Shown here piece by piece: positions 55,240-63,324 of a stretch of 64,000 nucleotides of DNA. Source of the stretch: CAVVKW01 sp963749035 (GTDB taxonomy: Bacteria > Verrucomicrobiota > Verrucomicrobiia > Chthoniobacterales > JAATET01). The notes under the pieces are model-generated. The model was not told the DNA's origin. It made no database searches and was given only the letters and a program-made list of their open reading frames with translations. Each line of letters opens with the position of its first letter. The first letter of the stretch is position 1. Position numbers and translations under genes: made by a program. The DNA is taken from the NCBI GenBank assembly GCA_963749035.1, contig CAVVKW010000002.1:620001-684000 (forward strand), given 5' to 3'.

Positions 55240-57588
55240 TCAGCTCCCTTGACGAACGGTGCGGTTGGCACGCTCTTTTCGCATCGATCCAAGGAGCAGC
55301 AAACCAAGGTGCTCCACGGTGTAACGAAGGCCCGCTGACATTAAGTAGGTGAAGCTGCCGATCACGCCCTTGCCACCGCGACGGGTCGCAAGGAAATCAA
55401 CCCAGCGCTGGCTGTTGCCGTTCACAAACGCAATCTTGCGCTTCAATTCGTTCAACCCGTCGTGCTTGAACTCACACCCCATCATCAACGTGCGATCTCG
55501 GTAGCGCAGATTGCGGATGACCAGATTGAACTCGCCGGGATCGACTTCGAACGTCCGATCCGGGCGAAGCCTAATGAGGTGTTCGGGGCGCAGCATCGGT
55601 TCGTAAGCGGCGTCGATCGCCAGACTCACACCGCCATTGGACATATCGCGGATCTCGACCGGAAACTGCCTTTCGCCCAGAAACATGTTTCCACCGATAC
55701 TGCACGCCATCCGTGCCCACGAGCGCATCTGCCGCCGCTCGAGCAAGGCTCCGAGACAAGCCAGGAGGATGAAGATGTTGAACAAAGCCCAGAACATCGT
55801 GATCCCCGTGGCAAACTCTTGGGCTCCCGGCGTGGAGATGGCGTAGCGATAAACACCAGCGACGAATGCCACAACGTTCAGAAGCAGAAAGATGTAGAAT
55901 GGCTTGGCCAGCGGACTGATGAAATCGCGATCGAGAATCTCGCCTTTCGCCGTCACGTTGAACGACGGGGCCCGCGGATTCAGGAACACTTTAACGATGG
56001 CCGGGAAGGTGTACATCGACTGCATCAGCTCATAGAGCTCCGAGATGAACGTCCACCGGACCTTGCCGAACATGAAATTCGACACCAGCACGACGCCGAT
56101 CAGATGGGGTCCGGCGAACGCCAAGAAGTCGATGAAGTTCGAGTCGTAAATCTTCAGGGAGAAAAACAGGAACGCCAGTGGCGAAAGCATGAAAGTCAGT
56201 CGCGCAAACGGGAAAAACCAAAAGAAGCTACTGCTGAAATAGCAAAGTCGCTGTGGCACCGTCAGCCCGCGAATCAGCATCGGGTTCTTGAGCAGGAAAA
56301 TCTGAACCATTCCCTGCGCCCAGCGGATCCGCTGAGTGATGAATCCCCCGAGCGTCTCCGGGGACAATCCGGAGATCATCGGTCGATCGATGTAGGCACT
56401 GTGGTAGCCTAACGAATGCAGCGTGAGCGCGGTCTCGGCATCTTCGGTGATCGTCTCTCCAACGACACCACCGACTTTTTGCAAAAACTCGCGCCGCATA
56501 ACCGCCGCCGAACCACAGAAGAACGCGGAATTCCAAAAATCCAAACCACGCTGGATCTGCGCGTAAAACATCTCATTTTCACTCGGCATCTGCAGCCAGG
56601 TTTTGAGATTTTTCTCGATCGGATCCGGATTCGTGAAGAAGTGGGGGGTCTGGACCAGAAACATCTTCGGATCTCGCAGAAACCATCCGCACGTGTTCTT
56701 AGCGATGTCCACGGTCGGGATGTGATCGGCGTCCAAGATCAAAATGAGGTCACCATTACTGACCTCCATCGCGTTGTTCAGATTTCCCGCTTTCGCGTGG
56801 ATGTTTTTGGCGCGGGTAACGTAATGCGCGCCGGATTCGTCGCAGAGTTGCTTCAAGTTCTTCCGGCGATCCCGCGCTTGGGCCGCTTTGCCCGGGTCAC
56901 TCTGATTACACCGCTGATCCGTGCCGCCGTCGTCGCAAAGATACACGCTGATCTTGTCGGCCGGATACTCGATCGCTAACGCCGCCAGGAGCGTGACCTC
57001 CAGAATCGCGCGCTCTTCATTGTAGGTCGGAATGAGAACGTCGAGCGTCGGCCACTCCTCTTCATTCTCGGGCAGATCGACGATCTTCCGCTTGAGCGGA
57101 TCGATGTTCACGAAGATACTCAGCCCGTAAATGATGAACCCGTAGAGCTCCGCCAAGTAGAGGATGATCGCCAGGGAAAAGCTGATCAGGTCGTAATAGG
57201 TCAGCGTCGTAAACGTCCGCCAAAACACGTAGTCGATCGACAGAAATGCGCCGACGCTCAAATAGACGACTCGAATGGCTTCCGAGCGCCGAAAGAAATT
57301 CAAGACGAACAGGATCAACAGGCCAACGACACCGATCGCCAGCTGAGTGGCAGTCGTCACGTTGGCCGCGAAGAACACCATCATCGCCACCATCAGCGCG
57401 ATGGCTCCACCGCGCAGTGCGGTGCTGGACTCCCCCGTGTTCGATGTCTTCGAAGGCGGTGGAGTCGGCGGTATCGCCTCGGCTGGAGAGACCGGATGTG
57501 GCTCCGAATCGACCCCGTCATCCGACGACGCGGGCGGCGTCTCCGCATCCGGCTCCGACTTCGTTCGCTTGAAGCTGAATTTCTTCAA
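55240..57588 (-). CDS. bcsA: Cellulose synthase catalytic subunit BcsA with PilZ domain
   Basis: Polymerises UDP-glucose to beta-1,4-glucan and threads it through the inner membrane. The GT2 core is complete: PTYNEE (187-192), DDGG (219-222), DADH (286-289), TED (381-383) and QRIRW (419-423). The FNVTAKGE gating-region motif is at 543-550. Four N-terminal and about four later membrane helices surround it. The PilZ domain follows with RRQMR (618-622) and DMSNGGVSL (648 on), the two cyclic-di-GMP contacts. 782 residues from a TTG start giving MKKFSFKRTK. The first 55 residues are a proline- and serine-rich cytosolic tail. Confidence 0.97.
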   Translation of the reverse strand: MKKFSFKRTKSEPDAETPPASSDDGVDSEPHPVSPAEAIPPTPPPSKTSNTGESSTALRGGAIALMVAMMVFFAANVTTATQLAIGVVGLLILFVLNFFRRSEAIRVVYLSVGAFLSIDYVFWRTFTTLTYYDLISFSLAIILYLAELYGFIIYGLSIFVNIDPLKRKIVDLPENEEEWPTLDVLIPTYNEERAILEVTLLAALAIEYPADKISVYLCDDGGTDQRCNQSDPGKAAQARDRRKNLKQLCDESGAHYVTRAKNIHAKAGNLNNAMEVSNGDLILILDADHIPTVDIAKNTCGWFLRDPKMFLVQTPHFFTNPDPIEKNLKTWLQMPSENEMFYAQIQRGLDFWNSAFFCGSAAVMRREFLQKVGGVVGETITEDAETALTLHSLGYHSAYIDRPMISGLSPETLGGFITQRIRWAQGMVQIFLLKNPMLIRGLTVPQRLCYFSSSFFWFFPFARLTFMLSPLAFLFFSLKIYDSNFIDFLAFAGPHLIGVVLVSNFMFGKVRWTFISELYELMQSMYTFPAIVKVFLNPRAPSFNVTAKGEILDRDFISPLAKPFYIFLLLNVVAFVAGVYRYAISTPGAQEFATGITMFWALFNIFILLACLGALLERRQMRSWARMACSIGGNMFLGERQFPVEIRDMSNGGVSLAIDAAYEPMLRPEHLIRLRPDRTFEVDPGEFNLVIRNLRYRDRTLMMGCEFKHDGLNELKRKIAFVNGNSQRWVDFLATRRGGKGVIGSFTYLMSAGLRYTVEHLGLLLLGSMRKERANRTVRQGS

Positions 57589-57659
57589 ATTCTAGGTCTC
57601 CATCCCAAAACAATCGGGGGTGTGCCCCAACGGCCGTGCCCGTCTTTGCGAACCACTCA

Positions 57660-58145
57660 TTAGCTAAACATCACTCCCAGAATGTAACCCAGTCCACAGG
57701 CCGCCAGGATCAATACCAAAATCGCCCCGCGCGAAATCGGGTTGATCGAGTTCGCCACCTTATTGAGCTGGATGACGATCGAATCGGACTCTTTTTTCAC
57801 GACGTCCAACTTCTTGGTGCAGTAATCGATCCCTTCGTGGTATCCGGCGACTTGCTCGGAGAATCCCTCGAAGTTCATCGCGTCGAGGCGCTGCTTCAGC
57901 TCCTGAGTCTGAAACCCAAGCCGCTCGATGCCGGGTGCCAGCTGCGAACGAACCTGTTCGACGATCGCCTCATCAAATCCCTCGATCTGCACGGTCTGCG
58001 GGCCGCTTTCCGTCGGCGACGGGTTAGGATTTTGCCCGTAGATTTCGAGCAGTTCCAGGAGCGCCATCGCGGGATCTCCATCCTCAATTTTGAAACGTCG
58101 CTGCCAATCGAGAATCTTGGATTTGATTTCGGGATTATCGGTCAT
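57660..58145 (-). CDS. Tail-anchored coiled-coil protein of the cellulose cluster
   Basis: I do not recognise this 161-residue protein. Residues 1-60 are polar, with PAMALLELLEIYG forming a helix. Residues 60-125 are heptad-like (EAIVEQVRSQLAPGIERLG, LKQRLDAMNFEGF) and likely coiled coil. A single C-terminal membrane helix (GAILVLILAACGLGYILGVM) ends the chain, so the bulk faces the cytosol. Its ATG overlaps the upstream ParA-like stop (ATGA), which implies joint production. I infer that it tethers the two ATPases to the inner membrane near BcsA, a role comparable to small Bcs accessory proteins such as BcsF. Confidence 0.75.
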   Translation of the reverse strand: MTDNPEIKSKILDWQRRFKIEDGDPAMALLELLEIYGQNPNPSPTESGPQTVQIEGFDEAIVEQVRSQLAPGIERLGFQTQELKQRLDAMNFEGFSEQVAGYHEGIDYCTKKLDVVKKESDSIVIQLNKVANSINPISRGAILVLILAACGLGYILGVMFS

Positions 58146-58882
58146 GGTAATAGGATGTCACGGTGAGCGTCGAACTGGCGGAAGATTTCGCGTCGGTAGT
58201 TTAGTAGCCGTTGTCGGTCAATCAGAAAGAGACCGCCACCGTCCAGCGCGCCGGTGATCGTCAGTGAGTGTTGTTGCAGATGAAGAACGAGATGATCCGG
58301 CAGCTTCGGAATCGTCACCTCCCGCGCTCCCGCCGACTCGAGCTCTTGTCGGGCGCGACTCTGATCGTAAATTCGACAGCTGGACATCGTCTTGTGATTT
58401 TTCACGACGAGCCAGTCCACCGTGTTCCCGATTCGCGTCACCGCCTCACCGGCCTGGTGAACGGTATCCTTATCTTCCTCGACGATCACGACCAGCGTGA
58501 GCTCGAGTTTCATTCCCTCTCGGAGCGTCAATAGATTCGTCTCCTCCAGCCAATCGAGGAAGATTCGTTGCTGCGACCCGACGCCGTCGACGATCACCAA
58601 CGAAGCATCCGACATGACTTCGATGACCCGATCCAGATTCTCCGAGTGACGAATGTCGAGAAATTGAGCATCCGGAACGAATCGCGTCAGCGTCGAGTTC
58701 TGATAGTCCGGATCAAACGCCAGATAACTCTTCTGATATTGCTTCAACCATTGGACGAAGAGGATCGAAAAAAACGATTTGCCGACGCCCCCCTTGTCCA
58801 TGGCGACCATGACTAAACGCTTATTCTCTTCCTGGTGCGCTGACGGGATCTGAGAAGCAGTGGTGGTGGCGGCGGCAGTCAT
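58142..58882 (-). CDS. ParA/MinD-like ATPase of the cellulose cluster (second copy)
   Basis: A 246-residue P-loop ATPase with the deviant Walker A KGGVGKS at 30-36 (signature lysine kept). The Walker B equivalent is LVIVDGVGSQQ rather than the usual DTPP form. Clearly paralogous to the gene before it: DPDYQNSTLTRF against DPDWCNSTLTRF, TLVVIVEEDKDTV against TLVVIIEEDKETV, and LEETNLLTLRE against LEETRVFEMRE. Position fits a BcsQ-type localisation or assembly factor. It starts 8 bases after the first copy and is coupled to the tail-anchored protein gene. Confidence 0.85.
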   Translation of the reverse strand: MTAAATTTASQIPSAHQEENKRLVMVAMDKGGVGKSFFSILFVQWLKQYQKSYLAFDPDYQNSTLTRFVPDAQFLDIRHSENLDRVIEVMSDASLVIVDGVGSQQRIFLDWLEETNLLTLREGMKLELTLVVIVEEDKDTVHQAGEAVTRIGNTVDWLVVKNHKTMSSCRIYDQSRARQELESAGAREVTIPKLPDHLVLHLQQHSLTITGALDGGGLFLIDRQRLLNYRREIFRQFDAHRDILLP

Positions 58883-58890
58883 TTATCTCA

Positions 58891-59895
58891 TCAAACGTCC
58901 TTCGGCGGGATCCGGGGACGTGCAGGTGCGCCGACCGGGGCCGCCGCCGACTGCTGGGACGCAGCGTCAGCCGCTTCCGTTTCAGGTTCAGGTTCTGGCG
59001 CGGATTCAACCGCGAGCTCAGGCTCCGCGACCGGCGGCGGAGTCGGAGCCGCAAGATGGATCTGGGATTCCGGAAGCAGAATGTCCCGCGCGCCAGCAAA
59101 TTCCTCGAACAGGCGCTGCTGGTAGGAGCGCAGACGCTGCCGCTCCAGGAAAAACACGCTATCGTCATCGATCAGCCCACCAATACTCTTACTCGATTTC
59201 TGGAGCATGCTGTTCAAGTTCCACGGCAATCTTTCGATCGTGATCTCGCGGGCTCCCAAGGCCAACAGCTCTTTCCGGGCGTTGCTCCCATCGTAGATTT
59301 CCGTCACCGGGGACGTCTTCAGGTTGCGGACGACCAGCCAATTCGCGTTGTTGCCCACCCGCTTTGCGGCCTGACCGGCCTGAAAGACGGTTTCCTTGTC
59401 CTCTTCAATGATCACAACGAGCGTGATCTCCAGACCGAGTTCCTCCCGCATCTCGAAGACTCTCGTCTCTTCGAGCCAGTCAATGAACTTCATCTGAAGC
59501 GAACCCACCCCGTCTGCCACCACCAGATCGCTGCGCTCGAAAGCACGGATGACGTTGTCCAAATGGACTTCCTCGCTGATGTCGATGAACTCAGCCTCCT
59601 CGTAAAACCGAGTCAGAGTCGAATTGCACCAATCTGGATCAAACGCGATGAACGGAGCTTCAATCGAACGCAGCCACTCGATCAGATTGACGGTCACATA
59701 CGACTTACCGACTCCACCTTTACTCGTGGCGGAGAGAATTAAGCGCTTGGCACTGGGCATAGCCGTTTTATTTTGCGTTGAGGTCGGTGCGGCGGGCTCG
59801 GCCTCCGGACGAACCACCTCCGGCTCCGGATCGCTCTCCTGGCGACCGTGCGCCTTCTGAAGAAATTGACTGAATACTTTCGAACGATCATCCAT
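58891..59895 (-). CDS. ParA/MinD-like ATPase of the cellulose cluster (first copy)
   Basis: A 334-residue P-loop ATPase and first gene of the cellulose cluster. An N-terminal charged extension (1-45) precedes Walker A SKGGVGKSYVT (KGGVGKS 59-65) and LVVADGVGSLQ as the Walker B equivalent. The C-terminal 55 residues are a Pro/Glu/Ala-rich disordered tail missing from the second copy. The N-terminal LQKAHGRQESD may serve as a docking segment. The ATG at 59895 is preferred over a frame open to 60003. With its paralogue it may form a heterodimer; this is inference. Confidence 0.86.
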   Translation of the reverse strand: MDDRSKVFSQFLQKAHGRQESDPEPEVVRPEAEPAAPTSTQNKTAMPSAKRLILSATSKGGVGKSYVTVNLIEWLRSIEAPFIAFDPDWCNSTLTRFYEEAEFIDISEEVHLDNVIRAFERSDLVVADGVGSLQMKFIDWLEETRVFEMREELGLEITLVVIIEEDKETVFQAGQAAKRVGNNANWLVVRNLKTSPVTEIYDGSNARKELLALGAREITIERLPWNLNSMLQKSSKSIGGLIDDDSVFFLERQRLRSYQQRLFEEFAGARDILLPESQIHLAAPTPPPVAEPELAVESAPEPEPETEAADAASQQSAAAPVGAPARPRIPPKDV

Positions 59896-60216
59896 GGTTA
59901 AGGAGCCCGGGTCCGCGCGATCTACTCGCAGCGGACGGCGGCTGCGGCCGAAGGTAAACAGAGTTGTCAATTGGGCGCAAGCCCCGTGTCGTGTTTTACC
60001 CACGCCCTATACAGGCGGCACCCATACGCCGTTTCGAGCGACTGTCAAACGTTCATCACGCCACCCACTTCGCCGAGAAAATTCCCAGGACGTTTACGCC
60101 CCGCCGAAGGTGCCACCCGATCACTCGTCCTCGCGGACCCGCAAACTCGCCTCTTGATCTAGGTGGTTGGGTTGCTACGGTTGCCTGACCGATCTGAACA
60201 AGGAATCGCACTGCGT
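59896..60216. promoter_or_regulatory. Divergent intergenic region between the cellulose cluster and ptsN-like gene
   Basis: These 321 bases contain no convincing gene. On the minus strand a TTGACA hexamer (59970-59965) lies 70 bases before the first cluster start and could be a -35 box, but no good -10 follows at 16-18 bases. TATACA/TATAGG-like hexamers occur near 60006. I see no known riboswitch or operator. Near the plus-strand gene, AAGGA precedes the ATG at 60217 by about 11 bases. Confidence 0.35.
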
Positions 60217-60684
60217 ATGATGTTGGCCAATCTCCTCTCCGCCCGGCAGATCATTCCGGAAATGAAATCCGAAGAACGCTGGGAGGCCATCGAGGAGATC
60301 GTGCGGATGCTCGTCGAAGCTGGAACTCTCGACATGGCGGATACCGAGAACGTCCTCGCGTCGCTCAAGCAACGCGAAGAAACGATGAGCACCGGCATTG
60401 GATTTGGCATCGCCATTCCCCACGCGTCTTCCGAGCGCGTCACCGACGTCGTCGCCGGGTTCGGTCGCTCGAAAGCTGGGATCGAATTTGACTCGCTCGA
60501 CAACGAGCCCGTTCACTTCATCGTGCTTTTCATCGTCCCCCGCGACCAATTCCAGACCCACCTCCGCACCCTCGCGGCCATTGCGAAATTTCTCAACGAC
60601 CGCACGGTTCGTGATGAACTCGGCAACGCCGCGGACGCCGAGTCGATCCTCTCGGTCTTCACGAACCGCGCTCCCCGCGGCTGA
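60217..60684 (+). CDS. ptsN: PTS EIIA (PtsN/fructose-type) domain protein
   Basis: A 155-residue EIIA domain of the mannitol/fructose class. The phosphorylated histidine is in GIGFGIAIPHASSERV near residue 68. LKQREETMSTGIGFG and VHFIVLFIVPRDQ fit the nitrogen-PTS or fructose EIIA group. No EIIB/EIIC partner is near, so a regulatory PtsN-type role is likely. ATG 60217 has AAGGA upstream; a second ATG follows at once. 22 bases ahead of argS. Confidence 0.85.
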   Translation: MMLANLLSARQIIPEMKSEERWEAIEEIVRMLVEAGTLDMADTENVLASLKQREETMSTGIGFGIAIPHASSERVTDVVAGFGRSKAGIEFDSLDNEPVHFIVLFIVPRDQFQTHLRTLAAIAKFLNDRTVRDELGNAADAESILSVFTNRAPRG

Positions 60685-60706
60685 AAATCACCACCCACCC
60701 CGTCCG

Positions 60707-62422
60707 ATGCCCACCGTCCGCCAACGGATCGAGGAACGCCTGCGCACCGCGCTGACCACACTCGACCTCGACCCCGATCTCACCGACGTCACCGCCACCG
60801 CCGACAGCCGCTTCGGGGATTACCAAACCAACGCCGCCATGGTTTTGGCAAAAAGCCTGCGCCGCAACCCGCGGGACCTAGCCGCCCAAATCGCCGAGAC
60901 GATCGACCTCTCGGGCATCGGGGATACCCCGACAATTGCCGGCCCCGGATTTCTAAATTTTCGCCTCTCCGACGAATTCCTTGCCACGACCGCCGCCGAC
61001 CTTGCCGCAGATCCACGACTCGGCGTCACGCCGACGACCGATCCCCGAACGATCGTCATCGACTTCAGCGCACCAAACGTCGCCAAGCCGATGCACGTCG
61101 GGCACATCCGCTCCACCTTCATCGGCGACGCTTTGTCGCGCATCGCCCGCTGTCTCGGTCACCGCGTCATCACCGATAACCACATCGGCGACTGGGGTAC
61201 CCAGTTTGGAAAAGTCATCTACGGCTGGAAAAACTTCCTCGATCAGAACGCGCTCGAAGCCGATCCGATTCCGGAACTCCTTCGACTTTACCGGCAGGTG
61301 AATTCCCTCGAGGAGACCGACGAAGCCCTGGCCCGCGCCGTGCGCGAAGAGCTCGTCAAACTTCAATCCGGCGATCCGGAGAATCTCGCGATCTGGCAGC
61401 AGGTCGTCGATTACTCGTGGCAGGGCTTCGAACGATTTTATTCGCTGCTCGGGATCAAATTCGACGAACGCCTCGGCGAGAGCGCATACCGACACGCACT
61501 CGCCCCGCTGGTCGATCGCCTCCTCGCCGACGGAACCGCCACCATCAGCGAAGGCGCGGCCTGCATTTTCTTTCCCGACGACCCTGATCTTGCCGAGCGA
61601 CCGTGCCTGATTCGGAAATCCGACGGCGGCTTCCTTTACGCCACCACCGACCTCGCCACGATCGAAGACCGTGTCGCCCGGCACCAGCCCGACGCCATCT
61701 GGTACGTCACGGGTGCCCCGCAAGCTCTCCATTTCCAGCAGATCTTCGCCGCCGCGAGGAAAATGGGTCACGACCTCGACACCCGCCACGTTGCCTTCGG
61801 CAGCATTCTTGGGTCCGACCGGAAAATTATGCGCACCCGCTCCGGAGAGAACGTCCAACTCGCCGACGTCCTCACCGAAGCCGTCGACCGGGCCCACGCC
61901 ATCATCACGGAAAAAAACCCCGACCTCCCCGCCGACGAAATCGACGACATCGCAAAGACCATCGGTCTCGGTGCCGTCAAATACGCCGAACTCTCCCAGC
62001 ACCGGATGACCGATTACATCTTCGCTTGGGACAAGATGCTGTCGTTTCAAGGCAACACCGCCCCTTACCTCCAGAACGCCTACGTCCGCATCCAGTCGAT
62101 CTTCCGCAAAGCGGACGCCCCAACTCTCGACTCTCAACTCAAAGCCCTCGACTTCACCGAAACCCCCGAGCGCGCCCTCGCCATCAAGCAACTTCAGTTC
62201 GCCGAACTCCTTCCCCAGGTGCTCACCGACTTCCGGCCAAACCTCCTCGCAAATTACCTCTACGATCTGGCCACCACCTTTCACGCCTTTTACGAAGCCT
62301 GCCCGGTTTTGAAATCCGAAGGCGACATCCTGAAGAGTCGCCTCACGCTTTGCCGCACCACGGCTCGCATCCTGGCGACCGGCCTTGACCTTCTCGGGAT
62401 TCAGGTCCCCGAGAAGATGTAA
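60707..62422 (+). CDS. argS: Arginyl-tRNA synthetase
   Basis: Class I synthetase charging tRNA-Arg, 571 residues. An N-terminal Add-1-type domain (SRFGDYQTNAAMVLAKSL) precedes the catalytic domain with HVGHIRST (HIGH-type) and DNHIGDWGTQFGK. The KMSKS-equivalent loop is degenerate (SDRKIMRTRSGENVQ), as is normal in many ArgS. The C-terminal anticodon-binding domain includes NAYVRIQSIFRKA and ends LLGIQVPEKM. The ATG at 60707 matches the family start. Confidence 0.97.
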   Translation: MPTVRQRIEERLRTALTTLDLDPDLTDVTATADSRFGDYQTNAAMVLAKSLRRNPRDLAAQIAETIDLSGIGDTPTIAGPGFLNFRLSDEFLATTAADLAADPRLGVTPTTDPRTIVIDFSAPNVAKPMHVGHIRSTFIGDALSRIARCLGHRVITDNHIGDWGTQFGKVIYGWKNFLDQNALEADPIPELLRLYRQVNSLEETDEALARAVREELVKLQSGDPENLAIWQQVVDYSWQGFERFYSLLGIKFDERLGESAYRHALAPLVDRLLADGTATISEGAACIFFPDDPDLAERPCLIRKSDGGFLYATTDLATIEDRVARHQPDAIWYVTGAPQALHFQQIFAAARKMGHDLDTRHVAFGSILGSDRKIMRTRSGENVQLADVLTEAVDRAHAIITEKNPDLPADEIDDIAKTIGLGAVKYAELSQHRMTDYIFAWDKMLSFQGNTAPYLQNAYVRIQSIFRKADAPTLDSQLKALDFTETPERALAIKQLQFAELLPQVLTDFRPNLLANYLYDLATTFHAFYEACPVLKSEGDILKSRLTLCRTTARILATGLDLLGIQVPEKM

Positions 62423-62426
62423 CCAC

Positions 62427-62852
62427 GTGGACTACCCCCGACTCGCGATCAACCTCCCAGTCGCCGACCCCGCGGCCGCGCTGGCGTTTTACACGTCTGC
62501 GTTCGGAGCAACGGAGCGCTACCGACTCACGCGTCCGAACGAGACCGAGGTCATCCACGCCGAGTTCACCATCGGCGAAGCGCTCGTCACCATTTCCAAA
62601 TCATCGAGTCCGATCGCCCCGTCACCGTCCGCCCCCCAAATTCTACTTCTCTGCGACGACGTCGACGCCACCTTCGACCGAGCCGTCAAAGCGGGTGCCG
62701 TCGTGGCCCGAGCCGTGAAAAACGAATACCACGGTCACCGTTGCGGCAGCCTCCGCGATCCCGCTGGCCACGAATGGATGCTCCACCAGCAACTCGAAGC
62801 CCTCACCCCCACCGAGATCCAAACCCGCCTCGCCAAGCCGGCGGAGCGGTAG
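62427..62852 (+). CDS. VOC-family protein (PhnB/glyoxalase-like)
   Basis: A 141-residue vicinal-oxygen-chelate protein of the PhnB or bleomycin-resistance style: YPRLAINLPVADPAAALAFY, GATERYRL, HAEFTIGEALVTIS and the terminal HRCGSLRDPAGHEWML. The start is GTG at 62427, 4 bases after the argS stop, so it is probably co-translated. Substrate unknown. Confidence 0.82.
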   Translation: MDYPRLAINLPVADPAAALAFYTSAFGATERYRLTRPNETEVIHAEFTIGEALVTISKSSSPIAPSPSAPQILLLCDDVDATFDRAVKAGAVVARAVKNEYHGHRCGSLRDPAGHEWMLHQQLEALTPTEIQTRLAKPAER

Positions 62853-62889
62853 AACCGGACCCTCCAAGTCCGACGCGTCGTTCCTCAGC

Positions 62890-63324
62890 TCACCCGAGCC
62901 CGTCCATCGCGACGTTCGCCAGCTCGTCGCACCTTTCGTTCTCCGCGTGGCCCGCGTGTCCCTTCAGCCATCGCCACTCGATCGTGTGAAGCGAGGCCGC
63001 CTCATCGAGCTGCTTCCAGAGATCGACGTTCTTCACCGGCTGGCGCGCCTTCGTCATCCAGCCATTCTTCTTCCAGCCCGCCAACCAAGAGGAAATGCCG
63101 TTCTGCACGTATTTCGAATCCGTAAAAAACTCCACCTCGCACGGCTGCACCAGCGCCCGCAGTGCCGAGATCGCCGCCTGCAATTCCATGCGGTTATTCG
63201 TCGTCAAATCCGCTCCGCCGCTCAGTTCTTTCCTCCGATTCTTGTAAACGAGGACGGCGCCCCAGCCGCCGGGCCCCGGATTACCCCGGCACCCCCCGTC
63301 GGTATGAACGACGACCCGCTTCAC
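62890..63324 (-). CDS. rnhA: Ribonuclease HI
   Basis: Degrades RNA in RNA-DNA hybrids. The 144-residue protein keeps the four carboxylates: Asp in VVHTDGGCRGNPGPGG, Glu in NNRMELQAAI, Asp in FFTDSKYV and Asp in ENERCDELAN. The basic protrusion (WKKNGWMTKARQPVKN) is present. Its ATG overlaps the stop of the upstream gene by 4 bases. Confidence 0.96.
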   Translation of the reverse strand: MKRVVVHTDGGCRGNPGPGGWGAVLVYKNRRKELSGGADLTTNNRMELQAAISALRALVQPCEVEFFTDSKYVQNGISSWLAGWKKNGWMTKARQPVKNVDLWKQLDEAASLHTIEWRWLKGHAGHAENERCDELANVAMDGLG

